This document shows positions 20,621-34,102 of a stretch of DNA of 64,000 nucleotides, piece after piece (the stretch's first letter is position 1; each line of letters opens with the position of its first letter). Below the pieces are notes generated by a model. The model made no database searches. It saw only the letters and a program-made list of their open reading frames with translations, and was not told the origin of the DNA. The stretch covers positions 5,372,001 to 5,436,000 of the forward strand of contig JACYXH010000310.1 in NCBI GenBank assembly GCA_026745465.1, in the 5' to 3' direction. The position numbers and the translations under genes were made by a program. Source of the stretch: Lota lota (Eukaryota > Chordata > Actinopteri > Gadiformes > Lotidae).

Positions 20621-20650
20621 AGATACATCATTCAAAAGAATGATGTATCT
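20621..20650. repeat. Perfect 13-bp hairpin with AAAA loop
   Basis: AGATACATCATTC (20621-20633), AAAA, GAATGATGTATCT (20638-20650). All 13 pairs match. It is too short for a canonical microRNA precursor. Confidence 0.95.
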
Positions 20651-22008
<1,358 letters not shown>

Positions 22009-22052
<44 letters not shown>

Positions 22053-22060
22053 TATAATTG

Positions 22061-22134
<74 letters not shown>

Positions 22135-22147
22135 CAATTATAGTATA
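22009..22147. repeat. (AT)n block with palindromic arms, cruciform-prone
   Basis: Two (AT)n runs flank TACTATAATTGTA (about 22049-22061). The right edge carries the reverse complement TATACAATTATAGTATA (about 22131-22147). The two unique-sequence arms plus the AT runs make about 100 bp of near-palindrome, a cruciform and replication-slippage candidate. Confidence 0.9.
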
Positions 22148-23160
22148 TTTATTATTGCCATGATTGTAATAATGTAATATTGTTAAAGACACCATCACCA
22201 AATCTACTACTCATATCAATCACAGAAGCGACAAAGGAGGAAATGTCTTCCATCTTAGCACGCAGCCAGGTGTTCTGGGGGCCACGCAGGGGCCAGGACT
22301 TTTTGATGAACAGAGAACAGGTGGAACATTAGTTTAAGACCTTGATGTTTCCGGTACTTTGTTCAAACCAAGCACATTGTTGGTGTTGTCCAGTTGTGTT
22401 TCACCTCATGGCTTTTACCTTTGTTTTTTGTGGTTTTCGGATGTCACTTTGGACAAGACAGCCACCCAAAGAGCACCTTTCCCCTCTAACTTTTACCCCG
22501 CATACCTTACAGTATTCTGCCCGCGCCCAGTTGATGCCTCCGAGTGCACCCGATTCACAGAGCACGTAAGGTTGTGAGTCTGAGGAGCATCGGGGAGGAA
22601 CAGAATTCACACCCTTTGCCAATTCCCCAGCTGGTCCTCCAAATACCCTCTATTCTTACCAGTCTCTCTTTTGTGCACACACATCTATCTCTCTCGCTCT
22701 CTTACGCACACACACGCACTCTCTCACACTCACATACACATACACAAACACACACACACACAAACACACGGAGACTTATAGATCCACATTAAAAAAATAA
22801 CGGTCCAATTCTCATTGGACACCATCCACACAACTGGGCTTTAGGTGACTGAGGTGACATCTTCAAAGTAACATCACCTCACCTAACTAACCCTGTAGAT
22901 GGCAGTTGGCTTGTGGGGATCGGGAGTAGGACTTGTAGTAGCGTGGCAGTTAGCAGCAGTGACTTTACGTAGAAAGTTATTCTCAACAGATAATTGGTGA
23001 TTTTGTATATGCGTGTGTGCTTTTATTTTCCCACACATCAGACTTCCCTCATTCAGCCACTGATCATTTCCTTTTTCAGTCTTCCTCACCTGCGGGCGTG
23101 ATTAGCATAGTTGATTAGCAATTAGTAATCAGGCAAAAACAGACTGACAGAGACATTTTT

Positions 23161-23161
<1 letters not shown>
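22148..23161. other. Non-coding stretch with a CA-rich patch
   Basis: A degenerate CA/CT-rich patch lies at about 22675-22769. TGAGGTGA...TCACCTCA (about 22846-22881) is a small inverted repeat. No exon recognised. Confidence 0.55.

Positions 23162-23194
<33 letters not shown>
23162..23194. repeat. (AC)n microsatellite, 16 units
   Basis: A clean AC run between two homeodomain-site-rich segments. Confidence 0.98.
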
Positions 23195-23195
<1 letters not shown>

Positions 23196-23620
23196 CCCCC
23201 TGTGGCTAACTTCCCCCCTGTGATTTCACTAAATTAGTATTGGGAGTCATGCGATTTTTGTCAGATTAATTGTCTTTGTGTGTGTATGTCTTATGTGTGT
23301 GCCTCAGAGCTTAGCTTGCTTGTCGCAGCAGGCATGCTTCCATCCCTCCACAGTAAGTCGTATGTAATGCGTGGTCACAAACTAGCTGCCCTGCAATGGT
23401 GTTAACTAATCTCTTGCATACAATTATGCCTCTGCAGTATTTCACGATTCATCAATTTACGCTCACCTTCCTCCACTTTGTCCCAGGTTTAAAATGATAC
23501 TGGGGGTCATTTTAATTTTCATTGTAATTGAAAATGCTAATTATGCTCATAAGGTCCTTTTTTTAATGGTGGAATTCAATAGCGTGCTTAATTGCCCATA
23601 TCTGTTAGAGAGGTGGGGAC
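23195..23620. promoter_or_regulatory. Homeodomain-site-rich island (possible conserved non-coding element)
   Basis: Mixed-composition sequence with many AT-core motifs, such as CAGATTAATTGTC near 23260, 'gttaactaatctc' near 23400, and 'gaaaatgctaattatgctcat' near 23530. Just left of the microsatellite, 'gattagcatagttgattagcaattagtaatcagg' (23100-23133) adds four more AT-core sites. Conservation untested. Confidence 0.22.
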
Positions 23621-24639
23621 GTCTAAGGTTAGTTGCTAATTTATCAATACATCAGTTTAAACCAGATGACATTAAAGCAAGCATTTGGGGGTTAGGAAAA
23701 GTAGAATGAACTCAAAACATCTTGATATCAGACAGTTGTTTCCACTATAGGCCACAAAATGCAGTGTACATTATGGGGAGACGGATTATGCTGCGTTTTA
23801 ATTTGGCCTTTATGTATTCCACGGATATTGATGCGTTTGTTCTCGCCAAGGCTAACAATTCCCTTCTGTGGAGGGCTGGACTTGCCGACTTGACCAAACA
23901 GAAGAAGAAATATCGTGTCCTGTGTTTTTAAGTAGAGCGTAACAGTCCCATGGCGTTTAATGGCCTTCTTAGCTGTACGAAGAGATGAATTGGCTTTCGT
24001 AGGAAAATGGTTTCCCTGTTCTTTTATGTACAATGTTACCACTGCTTTCCTTGTTCTATTTTTATTGCTCTTTACAATTGAACACATTCTATGGAGACAA
24101 AGTGTGTGGGAAGAATTTGTCGCAATGTTATTTTTTTTATCAAAGGAAATTTAAAGTGGTGGCGCGCCAATGTCGAGCAATGGCTTGATGTTACACTATG
24201 AACAAGATATGAACCAGTTCTGCTTAGGACGTTGACAATTTAACTACTGAGCCTTAATACTTTGGAACAGAACTCTGAAAAGGAGCTCACCATCTGAGCC
24301 TTTAGACAATATAAAGGATGATACTTTCCCTTTGTCTCCATACTGTTTGTTTTTAAATTGTTTGTACAATTCATTGATTTGGAACTAACAGACAGTGTGA
24401 AAAGAAGTCAGTTTTTAGCGACATGGGAAATATTAACCTAGCCACCAAAGTATTTTGCAATGGTGTCTTATTTGCGGAAGGCCTTAAGCTTTTGCCAATC
24501 ATTTTCATCTTTTTTTTGTCTTTCTTTTTTGGCCACATTTGAGTGGTAGAGTTGGGTAGTTGTCATTTGACAGCTGGGTAGACTTTTGTGCCAACAGCAA
24601 CGCTCCCTTCAGCAAGTTCCCTCTTTCAAGATAAAAGCC
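23621..24639. other. Non-coding stretch
   Basis: No exon recognised. TGGCGCGCCA (near 24160) is a CpG-rich 10-bp palindrome in AT-rich surroundings. Confidence 0.55.
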
Positions 24640-25080
24640 CACCCCGCTTTTATCCCACTTCCATATTTGATATACAGGGCAGGGTTGTAGCTCAGTTCTT
24701 GTCTCAAAGTGATGTCATGTCATTTGATCTTGGCAGATCGCAGACATCTAAAGCCGGATTGGTCTAAAAAAGCTGCGGCGAAAAGCTGTAGCTTTGACAC
24801 CCCCACCGAAATGTCTCATCCGGCTTTTGAAGAGACAATTAACATGGGAGCCAATTGACATTGAGTTTTTGGTATGCCCCAGTAACTGCAGAGGCCCCGA
24901 ATCTTTTATGTAATGTAGCATTCATTTAGCACTGTCTTGACATGTTTAACTCACTCGTGATTAAAACACCTAGCCTCAGTGCCAACAGGCGTGGAATATA
25001 CATCCGCCTAATTACCGTTAAGTAAATTGATGCAAATTCTAGACAACATCTCCTTTTTGAATGTTGAAACACTGGTGAAA
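24640..25080. promoter_or_regulatory. Structured, homeobox-rich island (possible conserved non-coding element)
   Basis: Contains the inverted repeat AAAGCCGGAT (24750-24759) and ATCCGGCTTT (24818-24827) around 'aaagctg' repeats, then 'gcctaattaccgttaagtaaattgatgcaaatt' near 25005-25037 with homeodomain and octamer-like cores. No coding frame. Conservation untested. Confidence 0.22.
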
Positions 25081-25204
25081 CATCTGGATCCTATAACCGC
25101 TTAATTTTGGCTGTTTTTAATATTAACTCAAGATTGTCATCAAGCAGGAGGAAACAGAAAGTAGGGTAGATTTGAAAACATTTAGCTAAATCTAAAAGAC
25201 AGAT

Positions 25205-25212
25205 CCCCCCCC

Positions 25213-25243
<31 letters not shown>

Positions 25244-25248
25244 ACACA
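25205..25248. repeat. Compound (C)25(CA)n repeat
   Basis: 25 consecutive C (25205-25229) pass directly into about ten CA units. On the minus strand this reads (GT)n then G25, the same arrangement as at 41113-41153. Confidence 0.97.
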
Positions 25249-25507
25249 GTTAATTAGCACAAGCCCACATATCCACCCTCCAACGAAAAAAGGCTTTTCA
25301 AATTTGTGAATTGGCCTCATTAGGGAAGTGGAGCTTTCGCAGTCTGAGGAAGTGCAATCAATAGAGTCCTGTGCTGATCACTGACTAAATCCCAGCTGAT
25401 TGAGTTTGATGCTAAGCACAAGCATTGCTAACTCAGTTGATTAAGTCGCCTCCTCCCCCACTTCACCACACCTCTCCTCTTCAGTCTTCCTTCCCTGCCC
25501 TCCTCAA
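25249..25507. promoter_or_regulatory. AT-core island (possible conserved non-coding element)
   Basis: Starts 'gttaattagcacaagcc' and continues with even-composition sequence holding repeated 'tgattga', 'ttgctaactcagttgatta' cores. Ends in a pyrimidine-rich tract. Conservation untested. Confidence 0.2.
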
Positions 25508-25524
25508 CCCCCCCCCCCCCCCCC
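25508..25524. repeat. (C)17 homopolymer
   Basis: Seventeen consecutive C at the end of a C/T-rich tract (25450-25535). Confidence 0.97.
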
Positions 25525-28500
25525 ACCTCCCCAATTCACATTGTCCATGCACGCTTCTTATCTGAGAAGATTGCCTAGGTTTGAACAGGGGCTTACAGAG
25601 GGGAGAGTGAGTAAGACCGCAGTGAAGACGTAGCAGGAGAGATCAACTGTGGATTTAGCGCAGAGCACAACCCTGTCATGTGCATGCAACACCCTTGCAA
25701 ATAATGCGATTATCGATCCTGGAGGGAGAAAACAAGCACATCTTTGCATTATGCAAAAGGGAAGACTCAAGAGAAGTCTTTTCTCCAGTCCAGGTCTTTA
25801 TTCACCAATATCTGCCGACTCGGTAGCTCATTTTTATTTGTTTATTCTTAAATCCCTGCCAGCGTCTTAGGAAATATTAATAAATAAATCTTGAAATAAT
25901 GGCACCGTCCAGGCCATATTATGCCGTGGGCAAGACGAGAGGCTTGGTAATGCAGTGAAATTGTGCATTATTTGTCACTGGTAGAGGGAAAATATGAGGG
26001 TGTGTGCATCAATCAGGGTTGGCATTTTAGCATAGCGTCATTGAACAGGGTGGGGATTAGCCACCCACAGTGAGAAATTGAATTTCAGTGTCAGCATGTG
26101 AGAAATGCATGGGGATAGGTTGTTGTGTTTCCCCTTTTCTTCTTGTTCCCCATCTCTCTTTTCCCCTCTGTCTCTGTACTTGGTCTTTCAGTTCCCTAAC
26201 TCAATTACATGCTGATGAATGACAGTTTGCATTGTTACTTTCCTCTGGTAGATGCCGACTGGCTTTTTTAACTGGCATAAAGCTTCTTCCCATAAACATT
26301 GAGACATTGCTGTAAGCAGAGGCACAAATGATCCCCAAGACTTTACCACAATATAACCATCCACAAAACATGAAATGTTAAATTCTTACAACAATCCACA
26401 AGTTCTATGAGACTTATCATCTCCTCCTTTAAAGAACCACCCTGACGGTCCTACTTGAAGAAATTAGTTCTAATTGTATGCTTTCGTCAATTAAAGGAAA
26501 TGAACGATAGTGGGGACAGTAAAGATACTTCTTTCCTGGTCATGCAGGTCCGTGGAGACTGTTGTGCCAGCCCTTGACTCATTGCCGTGGCACGTGGCCA
26601 CATTCGGTTTACTGTGACGTCATGTGTCACACAGTGCTGGCAAGAAATTTGCATGTGAAATTCCCAAAGCAAGGGGGTGGTATTGCTGTGCAACAGGACT
26701 GCACTGAGCAGTTTTTTCCACTTTGTGAAAATGATCAAAAACCAGGTGGGCGCCAACAAAAAGTATGGACAGACTTTAGGTTGTTCCAGGAGTTTCAGCC
26801 CCTTGCTGAGCATCAGGCTGGTTGGACAGCATGGCCGTGAGCATGAGTGGTTTGTGTCCTGAAGAGTAGCCTTGGGGCCCCGGCAGGCTCATAGGCTATG
26901 TTAAAAATAATGCCAGCCCTCATAGGAAGTGACCTCGGGCACCTATCATAACTGAAATGGGAATAAAAGGAGTGCAGGCAGCAGATGCCTCAATGAAGGG
27001 CGGATGTTTTCTATTCTGCCCCTATGGCTTTAACACGGCACACAATCTACTCGTTTTGGAGAACACTAATTACTGCTGGGCACAAGGTATATTGATATTA
27101 TGTAATGGCATTGCATATCAGAGTCCAAGTTAGGTCATACCTGTTCATTTTCACTTTCTTAGCATAGATGCTGTCACATTTCCCGTTTATTTGATGGACC
27201 ATTTGATAAATTAGGCCTATTTAATTTAAAAAGAACACCCTACCAGGAAACAGCAAATTACCCCTGTGGCCATTGTGCCAGAATGTGGTCCTCAATAGAT
27301 TTTGACAGGCCGACGCTATATCATAGTTAGCCCTGGAGACAATCAGCCACATACTTGATCCTGAACACAGAAATGTTCAGCTTAGTCGGCGCATCCAAGA
27401 TTTTGTTTGGGTGCAGAGATATGTAACTGGGTGTTGAGAAAGGGATGTAAAGTGCGATATATTAATATATTATTATTATTATTATTATTTATGTTTTAAT
27501 TTGGGCTAAACTAGCTGGTATGATTATTTGTATACATTTTGTACCTAATCTAAATTAGAACCTAATATATATCTACATATCTGATAGAGAGATAGATAGA
27601 TACATATATATATTTATATATAGATATAGATATATAGATGGGGATGAGCATATAATAGAATCATCATCATGCTATCCAACTCTTCTTAGCTCCCAGCCTT
27701 ACATCTATCTCATCTCTGCCTTGCCTCATCGGATGCTAAATACATGTGGCAATCCAGCTTTGAGGTCAGTAAAGGAGACCTACTGCCCAAGGCATGGATG
27801 CAAGGGCAACAACCCTCAACTTTGCTTTTTTTATGCAGAGATTTTTCACGCTCAAAATCAGAGGGGACTTTGTTTAACAGTGGCACAAAACATCATGTCG
27901 TACGCTGATGTCTTAACTAAAGAAAGAATTGAAATAAACAGGTGGTGTTTTGTACACCCTGTATCTGTGTAAGGCAAACGTTGATTGAGAGGTGTACATC
28001 TGATATAAATATAATATTTAGGGGACTGTGGTTTTTTAGAAATGTTGAAAGATCCATTTTTCCTACCAGTTTTACTTCCACATTAATAATCAAACTAAAC
28101 TCCTGTTTCGAAACGGTAGACTCTGCAAAGGGTGCAAAGGGGTTTTGACTTAAGATGGGGCATAAAACAGAATTGCCAATCATATTCATGTTCTGGGAAT
28201 GGGAACAAGTGTTAAAAGAACATTCAAATGACAATGACGTTTCACCACTACCACCATTCCTTCTGTTAAAACACCATTTTTACTGGTTGCTTGCCTTTGA
28301 CAATTTTAAGCAGAAAAATAAGATGTAGGTCAAAATGTGAGACTTCTTTAATCATCCAAAAATATCTCCTTAGAACCAAAAGCCAAAAGAGCTCTTGGCA
28401 GTATGTTGGCATCATGCAAATGTGCATCTTGCATAAGAAGACATTGTTTAGAAAAATCGCATCATTACAATTCCTGAATATTTGCTGAATTTCATAGGCA

Positions 28501-31500
28501 ATCCCTGTGCTCAACATATAAGCACATGGATAGCGGTTTCTTTGTAAGTTGCACAATGTAGTGGATCAATAATGAGTACAGCGGATTGTCCATACCAGTT
28601 ATTTTTACTTGAGTAGGAAACTGAACTAATGACGCAAGTATCAAAATCTCTTCCTATCTCGATGTGAGCATTACACATTTAGTTTCATCATGACAAGCTT
28701 CACAACTTTTCTTCGCAACATTTGCGGCATCGGTAACCCCCAAATGCTACGCCTGCCATAAAAATATGTTTTATATATATTGAAGTGGTAATGGTTTAAA
28801 AACAGTCAACGTTGAGCATTAACATTTCAAGTATTATCTCCTGATAGCTCATTAATGTCCTCCTTAGTTTCCATGCAGCATCGTGTTCCATCCATGTAAC
28901 ACAATGAATTGAAAGGTATGTCGCTTTCCATTACAGTATGTATAAATTATCCTGGTGCCACTTCTGATACTTTGAGAATGAGCATTATTTTTTTTCAGCG
29001 ATGAGTCCGTGTTTCATCGCTTTAGCATTGTGATCAAGTATCTTGTGCAGCAGTGAAGAAAACTCACAGGGTGTGACTGAGCCTCTCCCCACCTGTGAAC
29101 CTAACAAGTCACTGATGCGTCTTGGACCAAGATTTTTGGAGACACTTCATTGGGCATGAAGATATCTGCTGTCACACTTTGACAGATATCGGGATGACGA
29201 GGCATTTCCATAAATGTCAACAAATGTTTATTATTGATTCATTATATTGATATAGTGGATATGCATATATATCATAGATTCTTATTACATTAATTCAATG
29301 CCTATATACAACCCAGATTAAATTTCTAGTAAAAATAAAATCTGTTTTGTTTGTCATAATTCTATATTCAAAATTATGATTTTGCAATCAAAATCTCATT
29401 ACAATTATGCAAATGTGATGTAATTTTTTCATTGAATAATTTTAACCACACACCTTTTTGTTTAGTTGCTTCAGAAGCCCAGAAATATGTCTTTGTAATC
29501 TATTGATCTCGGTTTTCTGAACTGGGTAACAGCCACATGCTGCACAAGCTGTTCTCTTCTCTGGTACTGCAGTCCCTACATATATTTCAAATTTTACTTC
29601 CACATTACTAGATATAACCATCTTTACTTGTCAAAGAGTTGCAGTTAATTTCAGTATTCTTATTTGTGTATTATCATCAACTATAACATGGCCATAGAAC
29701 GTCAGAGATGATGATAATAAAAGAGCTCAAATATGTTAGCCAAAATAATTGTTGATTGGCTGTGCACATAAGTCAGGCGCATCTACTAGGCTTCCCTAGT
29801 GGCACTACATTTCCACAATAGCCATGAAGTTGTTTGTATAATAAACTCCCACCAATAATACATTTTAGCCCTATTTAAATAACTGATGTTCATTCTCTGC
29901 TTTTGATAAAGTTAAATGCAAAATAATTCAAATCTCACAGATTCAAAATGTTAAAGGTGACGGTTCTGCTTTGATTTACGCTAATACCAAAGTATACTCA
30001 TTAGAGCTGATATTAAAAATATAAAAAAGCACACTCATAATAATCACACAGCTCATTTTCTGAATCCTGGACCTTTTAAACACAATTTGTAGATTTACTT
30101 ATCACAAATAGTAAGTGCCCAAAAACACAATCCCAAGACAACCAGGAGCCATGTGCCTTATGTTTAATTTAACATCACAAGTTAGTTCTGCAGGCTCCAC
30201 ATTGCTCAGACATAGAGGTAGTTTTATAGTACCTAGCGTTTCCTCACTGATGAAACCAAACTTTTGACATATGCACATATGTCAGTGGAAAGGTGCTCCT
30301 CAGATTTTCCTCTCCATCTCTTTCTCTTTCTATGGCTCCTCTTTTCCCAAAAATGAGGACAAAGCAACCCAACCAGGCATGCTGCAGTGGTTTGTCAGTG
30401 CCCTGGCAAGGCAGACCAATCAGGAGAAGTTTCCAAGGATGCCTTGAGCTGTCGGGGAAGGAAAGCAGTCAAGCTGCAGTGATCTGGCTCCTCAGTAGAA
30501 TTAAGGCAGCTGTGAACTACCCAAGTGTGTAGTAACAGGTTGGATGCCACTGCTGCCCAGTCGTTCTTGGGCTCGGTCTGCTGGATGGTCATTATTTTTT
30601 TTCTCTTCTTTATCATTTAGTTTCACTCCTGATCGGGACGCGATCCTCCGAACCGTTATCATTTTATTTTAGCATTTCTTTTCTCACCTTTTCCTGTCCT
30701 TCACCCCAGCACACTGCGGTACACTGTATGTATGATTTAATTGACAATGTGTAAGGTCACATCATTGTTTTTGTACGTGACCTACATGATTCAAAATGGC
30801 AGCGGAGTCACACCATTGGTTGGCCCGGTTCAAAGTGTTCATATTCGTTTGTGTTCCCCCCCATGTAACGATGACTTTGCTGCAGCTAGCTCGCAACCGT
30901 GCCCTCGCCCTGTTTAACAGCTGTAAACACACCTGAGAGATTGTTTGTCTGTCACCTGCGGTGCATCTCAAAGCCATTATGCCATGAGATACCACCCCCC
31001 ACCCTGATTAGACGTGAACTAGAATGCTTTAGAAAGAAAAGCTGCTTTTGAAACGTCATCCGATCAAGCAACCCTTTAAAGAGAGATATTTAAATGTGTC
31101 CCCGTTTCCTGTCATGAAAACGCCTTTAAAAAAAGTTTCTTGTCTTTTTTGTATTTTGTTTTTTGTCTTTTTTTGTCTCATGGCTTGGAGGGATTTCTTA
31201 TTTGTTTTTTTGTCTTCTACCTCTCATCCTCCCATGCTTCTTACAATTCTGTCAAGTGCTCTCTGGATGTGAAACATCTTCGAGAGGAGTTGATAAAAGT
31301 GGAAGGTTGGAGTAAGATGCAGCCTGTGTCTTGTTTCCACACAGCAGAGATGATTGCATTCTTGTTTATAATAAAAGGAACCAATCTTTTTTTTTGTATT
31401 TTACATCCTTTTGTTGCATTTCTGTTTCCTCGATATATTTCGGCTATCATCCTTCCCAGCAGTAAGAATTTAGAATGAAACATATCACAAACATAGCAAA

Positions 31501-32870
31501 CATGTGATTTAGGGATAGATGCCAAAAAAAGGCAAACGCTTATGCCTTGTAAAATGACCTGCTGTCTTTGTGGAAACTTCAATTTAATGATTGATTCAGG
31601 ATCTTACCATACAAAAAATAAATAATGCATTTTTATTCAGGCATGTTGAACCAAGTAATCTGTCTTAAACCATCAACATCGTCCTTTATTTTCCTTCTGT
31701 CTGGACTCCTCCCTTCTTTCTATATAAAGACACCCTTCTTGTGTGTGTCAACTTCAATTGACATATTTCCCTAGCCCTTGTGACCGCTATGAATGTCACA
31801 GACACGATCCAGACCAAACAGAACCCAGAAATAGTCAGCATTTCCATCTTCCGACTGGGTTCAAAGCCCTTCTAAGAGGATCATGCCGTCACATGCAGAG
31901 GAGGTGGTTTGGGAATCATGACTTTAGAGCCATGATTATATCACATTTCACCGTGGCTGTGCTTCTTTTTTTGTATAATTTTTGTCCCCGTGTGCAGCTA
32001 CCATCAGGTCTCGCACTTGTAATGATCTACATCTACAGCTTTTCAAGGTCCCGGGTCAAAGAAAAACAACAGAAAAGTTTAATGCATTTTGTGCCAAATA
32101 TCGTAGTGATTTTATAACTGTAGTCAATTATTTATATATTTGATCATTCAATAACCCGAAAACATTTTTTTCTTTTTTTTCTATTTGATCATGAGATAAT
32201 CATGGTGATGGCTGAGCAATTACATTTCAGTTGGTGGCGTCCTTTTCACAAAGCGGTTAATGTGAAAAGGAGCAGGTCGTAAACAAAAGTCTCATAAATA
32301 CCGGGTCAAACATTCACAAGCTAATTGTTATAGATAGACAATGCTTTTATGCAGGATGACACATGGATTAGTTACATTTTGTGATTTGTAATTCATAGCA
32401 TTTCAGAAGCAGCTCTTTATGTGCAGCAATGCTACTTGCCTAATTTATCCACAGTCATGTGTAATTTCTGAACACACGCAATGTGCAAATTTGAAAGCTT
32501 GGGATGGGGGGTGGGGGTCTATTCAATCATTGTTTCCCTCTTGAAAGGGCCTGTTCAGTGAAAATAAAAACAGACAATTGTTGCATTTATCTAATATGAT
32601 TAGAGCTAAGAGCTAAGCAAGTGCAACAATAGTTCTAAATAAACCAAGGTACATACCAAGGGAGATATTAGAAGAAAGGTTTGTTCAGTGCTAAAAAGCA
32701 AACTTGGCGCGGAGAGTGTACCCAAGGACACACTCTGCGTGCTGAATGATATGCGGAACAAGCAATCTTCAGTATTTGTTTGCAAAGTCCATTAGGGGAT
32801 TACAAATGAAACATCATTCACTGAGAAAGAAGTTATATCGTCCACCAACATGAAAGGGGTCATGTTGAAG
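25525..32870. other. Long non-coding stretch
   Basis: No exon, RNA gene or long array is recognised in more than 7 kb. Items seen: (ATT)n at about 27468-27490; GATA/TATA-type patches at 27578-27640; a bulged hairpin GATATCTGctGTCA...TGACAGATATC (29160-29188); and CGGAGAGTGT...ACACTCTGCG (about 32709-32741). The frames listed on both strands are under 125 codons and domain-free. 25870-26080 has conserved-looking even composition. Confidence 0.5.
26615..26622. promoter_or_regulatory. Full cAMP response element match (TGACGTCA)
   Basis: Perfect palindromic CRE consensus inside a slightly larger near-palindrome (ACTGTGAC...GTCACACAGT). CREB/ATF binding is possible, but no promoter context is visible. 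Confidence 0.3.
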
Positions 32871-32871
32871 A

Positions 32872-33108
32872 TTCTTTCTTCTGTCCTTCCTTCTTTCCCA
32901 TATTCCATCCTCACTATCTTCTTTTCTTTCACCCTTCCTTTTGTCAGTCCAACCGTCCGTCCGTCTGTCCTATTTTTCTTCTTTCCTTCCTTCCTTACTC
33001 ACTTCTGTCCAATCTTCCTCTCTTCCTCCCTTCTTTCGTTCTGTCTTATACTTCTTATTTCCTTCTTTCCTTGATGACTTCTGTTCTCTCTTACTTCCTT
33101 CCTTCCTG
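32872..33108. repeat. Polypyrimidine tract, (CTTC)-type
   Basis: About 235 bases almost free of A and G on the plus strand, with repeated CCTT, CCGT and TTCC units. It could form triplex DNA. Frames crossing it (Ser/Phe/Leu-rich on plus, Glu/Lys/Arg-rich on minus) are repeat translation. Confidence 0.95.
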
Positions 33109-33225
33109 ACAATTTCATTATCCAGAGTGGAAACTTTGTTCCATTCACTTCTATTGAGGAGGTGAATCAATTATACCTTTTGGCATTGCTCTCAGCAGTA
33201 CCCCTTCAATCGAAAACCTGTCCGT

Positions 33226-33308
33226 TGAATACTATATATACTGTATATATATATATATATATATATCGTATAATTTAATAAAATATAATGTAATACAATT
33301 ACATTATA
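33226..33308. repeat. (TA)n and adjacent 11-bp hairpin
   Basis: A (TA)n run at about 33244-33266 is followed by TATAATGTAAT (33284-33294), ACA, and ATTACATTATA (33298-33308), a perfect stem. It lies about 200 bp before the candidate splice region. Confidence 0.9.
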
Positions 33309-33513
33309 ATAATCTTACAGTACAATTGTTGAACACATTTTCAGAAGCTAGCCAATTTGTTTTGCGTCTGTTCTAGGCTCTTGCTCCATACCTCTTTCTA
33401 TGCTTCCCCTGCCAATCTGATCCTCTGAAATATTCAGTGTAATTACCTGCTCATGATTTCTGCTTGGCGTGTCTTCTCATATTAGGCTTGCAGTTAAAAT
33501 GCATTATTTAACA

Positions 33514-33617
33514 GATTCTTTCCCTCCCTCCCTCCCTACCCCCTGTCTCTCTATATCTTCCCTGTTATCTCCTACTTCTCTCTTTTTTGAAACCCCTTCC
33601 CTTTCCTCTAGGTAAGT
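33514..33617 (+). promoter_or_regulatory. Candidate recursive splice site (3' splice site abutting 5' splice site)
   Basis: A pyrimidine-rich tract of about 95 bases (33514-33609) ends in CCTCTAG (AG at 33610-33611). It is followed with no gap by GTAAGT (33612-33617), a full match to the metazoan 5' splice-site consensus. A 3' splice site joined to a 5' splice site is the signature of a recursive ('ratchet') splice site used to remove very long introns in steps. In vertebrates such sites occur in long neuronal genes and are followed by a short recursive exon; the open segment just downstream fits that. The motif is seen directly; use as a splice site is inferred. Confidence 0.4.
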
Positions 33618-33629
33618 GTCATATCAACA

Positions 33630-33718
33630 ATGTGTGGATCCTTGGTGCCCGTGAGCCGCTGCATGGTCTTTCTTGCGCTGTTCGTTTTCCTCGGCTGCCA
33701 TTTTGACTCCAGCACCAG
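33630..33718 (+). CDS. Candidate leader exon encoding a signal peptide (partial)
   Basis: From the splice junction at 33612 the frame is open through an ATG at 33630 (context ATCAACAATGT). It encodes MCGSLVPVSRCMVFLALFVF then LGCHFDSST. This is a short polar start with one Arg, a strongly hydrophobic core at about residues 12-21, and a polar end, as in a secretory signal peptide. A possible donor, CAG/GTTTGA, follows at 33718/33719; it is weak because positions +3 and +4 are T. Without splicing the frame stops at 33741. A 107-base exon after a recursive splice site that carries its own start codon would fit an alternative first exon of a cell-surface gene with a huge intron. There is a faint likeness to leader exons of IgLON adhesion genes (Cys-Gly-x-Leu, then basic-Cys before the core), too weak to name a gene. 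Chance cannot be excluded. Confidence 0.33.
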
Positions 33719-34081
33719 GTTTGAAAAGATTGCCCCTGTTTGAGCGTCTGGTTGACCATATTAATCCAATTTATTATCTAGTTATTGTCAATCAAGGTAT
33801 TGTTAATCCAAACTGGAAAGGTCTGGTGACGACTGGAGACTAGTTGTACGCAATGGGTCAAATGTTGTTGTTGGGTGTGGGGCTCCATTTGGCTCCCGTT
33901 GCTTTTGCTTTTGAGATTAGATTTTGTAGGATGGTGAGTTCTGACCGTCCTATTGATGGAAGCTTTTGTTTCAGAGAGCACGTTGTCCTTTATCTCACAT
34001 CGACACCCAATCTCTTCTGTGATTGTGTCTGAAGTCCGGAGGGATCGAAGCGGCTATTTGGGGGTGGATGCCTGTTCCAAC
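33719..34081. other. Non-coding stretch after the leader-exon candidate
   Basis: The first part would be intron if the donor at 33719 is used. No other exon signal seen. Confidence 0.5.
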
Positions 34082-34102
34082 GGGGGGGGGGGGGGGGGGG
34101 GT
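34082..34102. repeat. (G)21 homopolymer
   Basis: Twenty-one consecutive G, able to form G-quadruplex structure. Confidence 0.97.

Noticed and set aside
29158..29188. GATATCTG...CAGATATC hairpin considered as a small RNA
   Set aside because: About 11 pairs with a bulge; far below precursor length.
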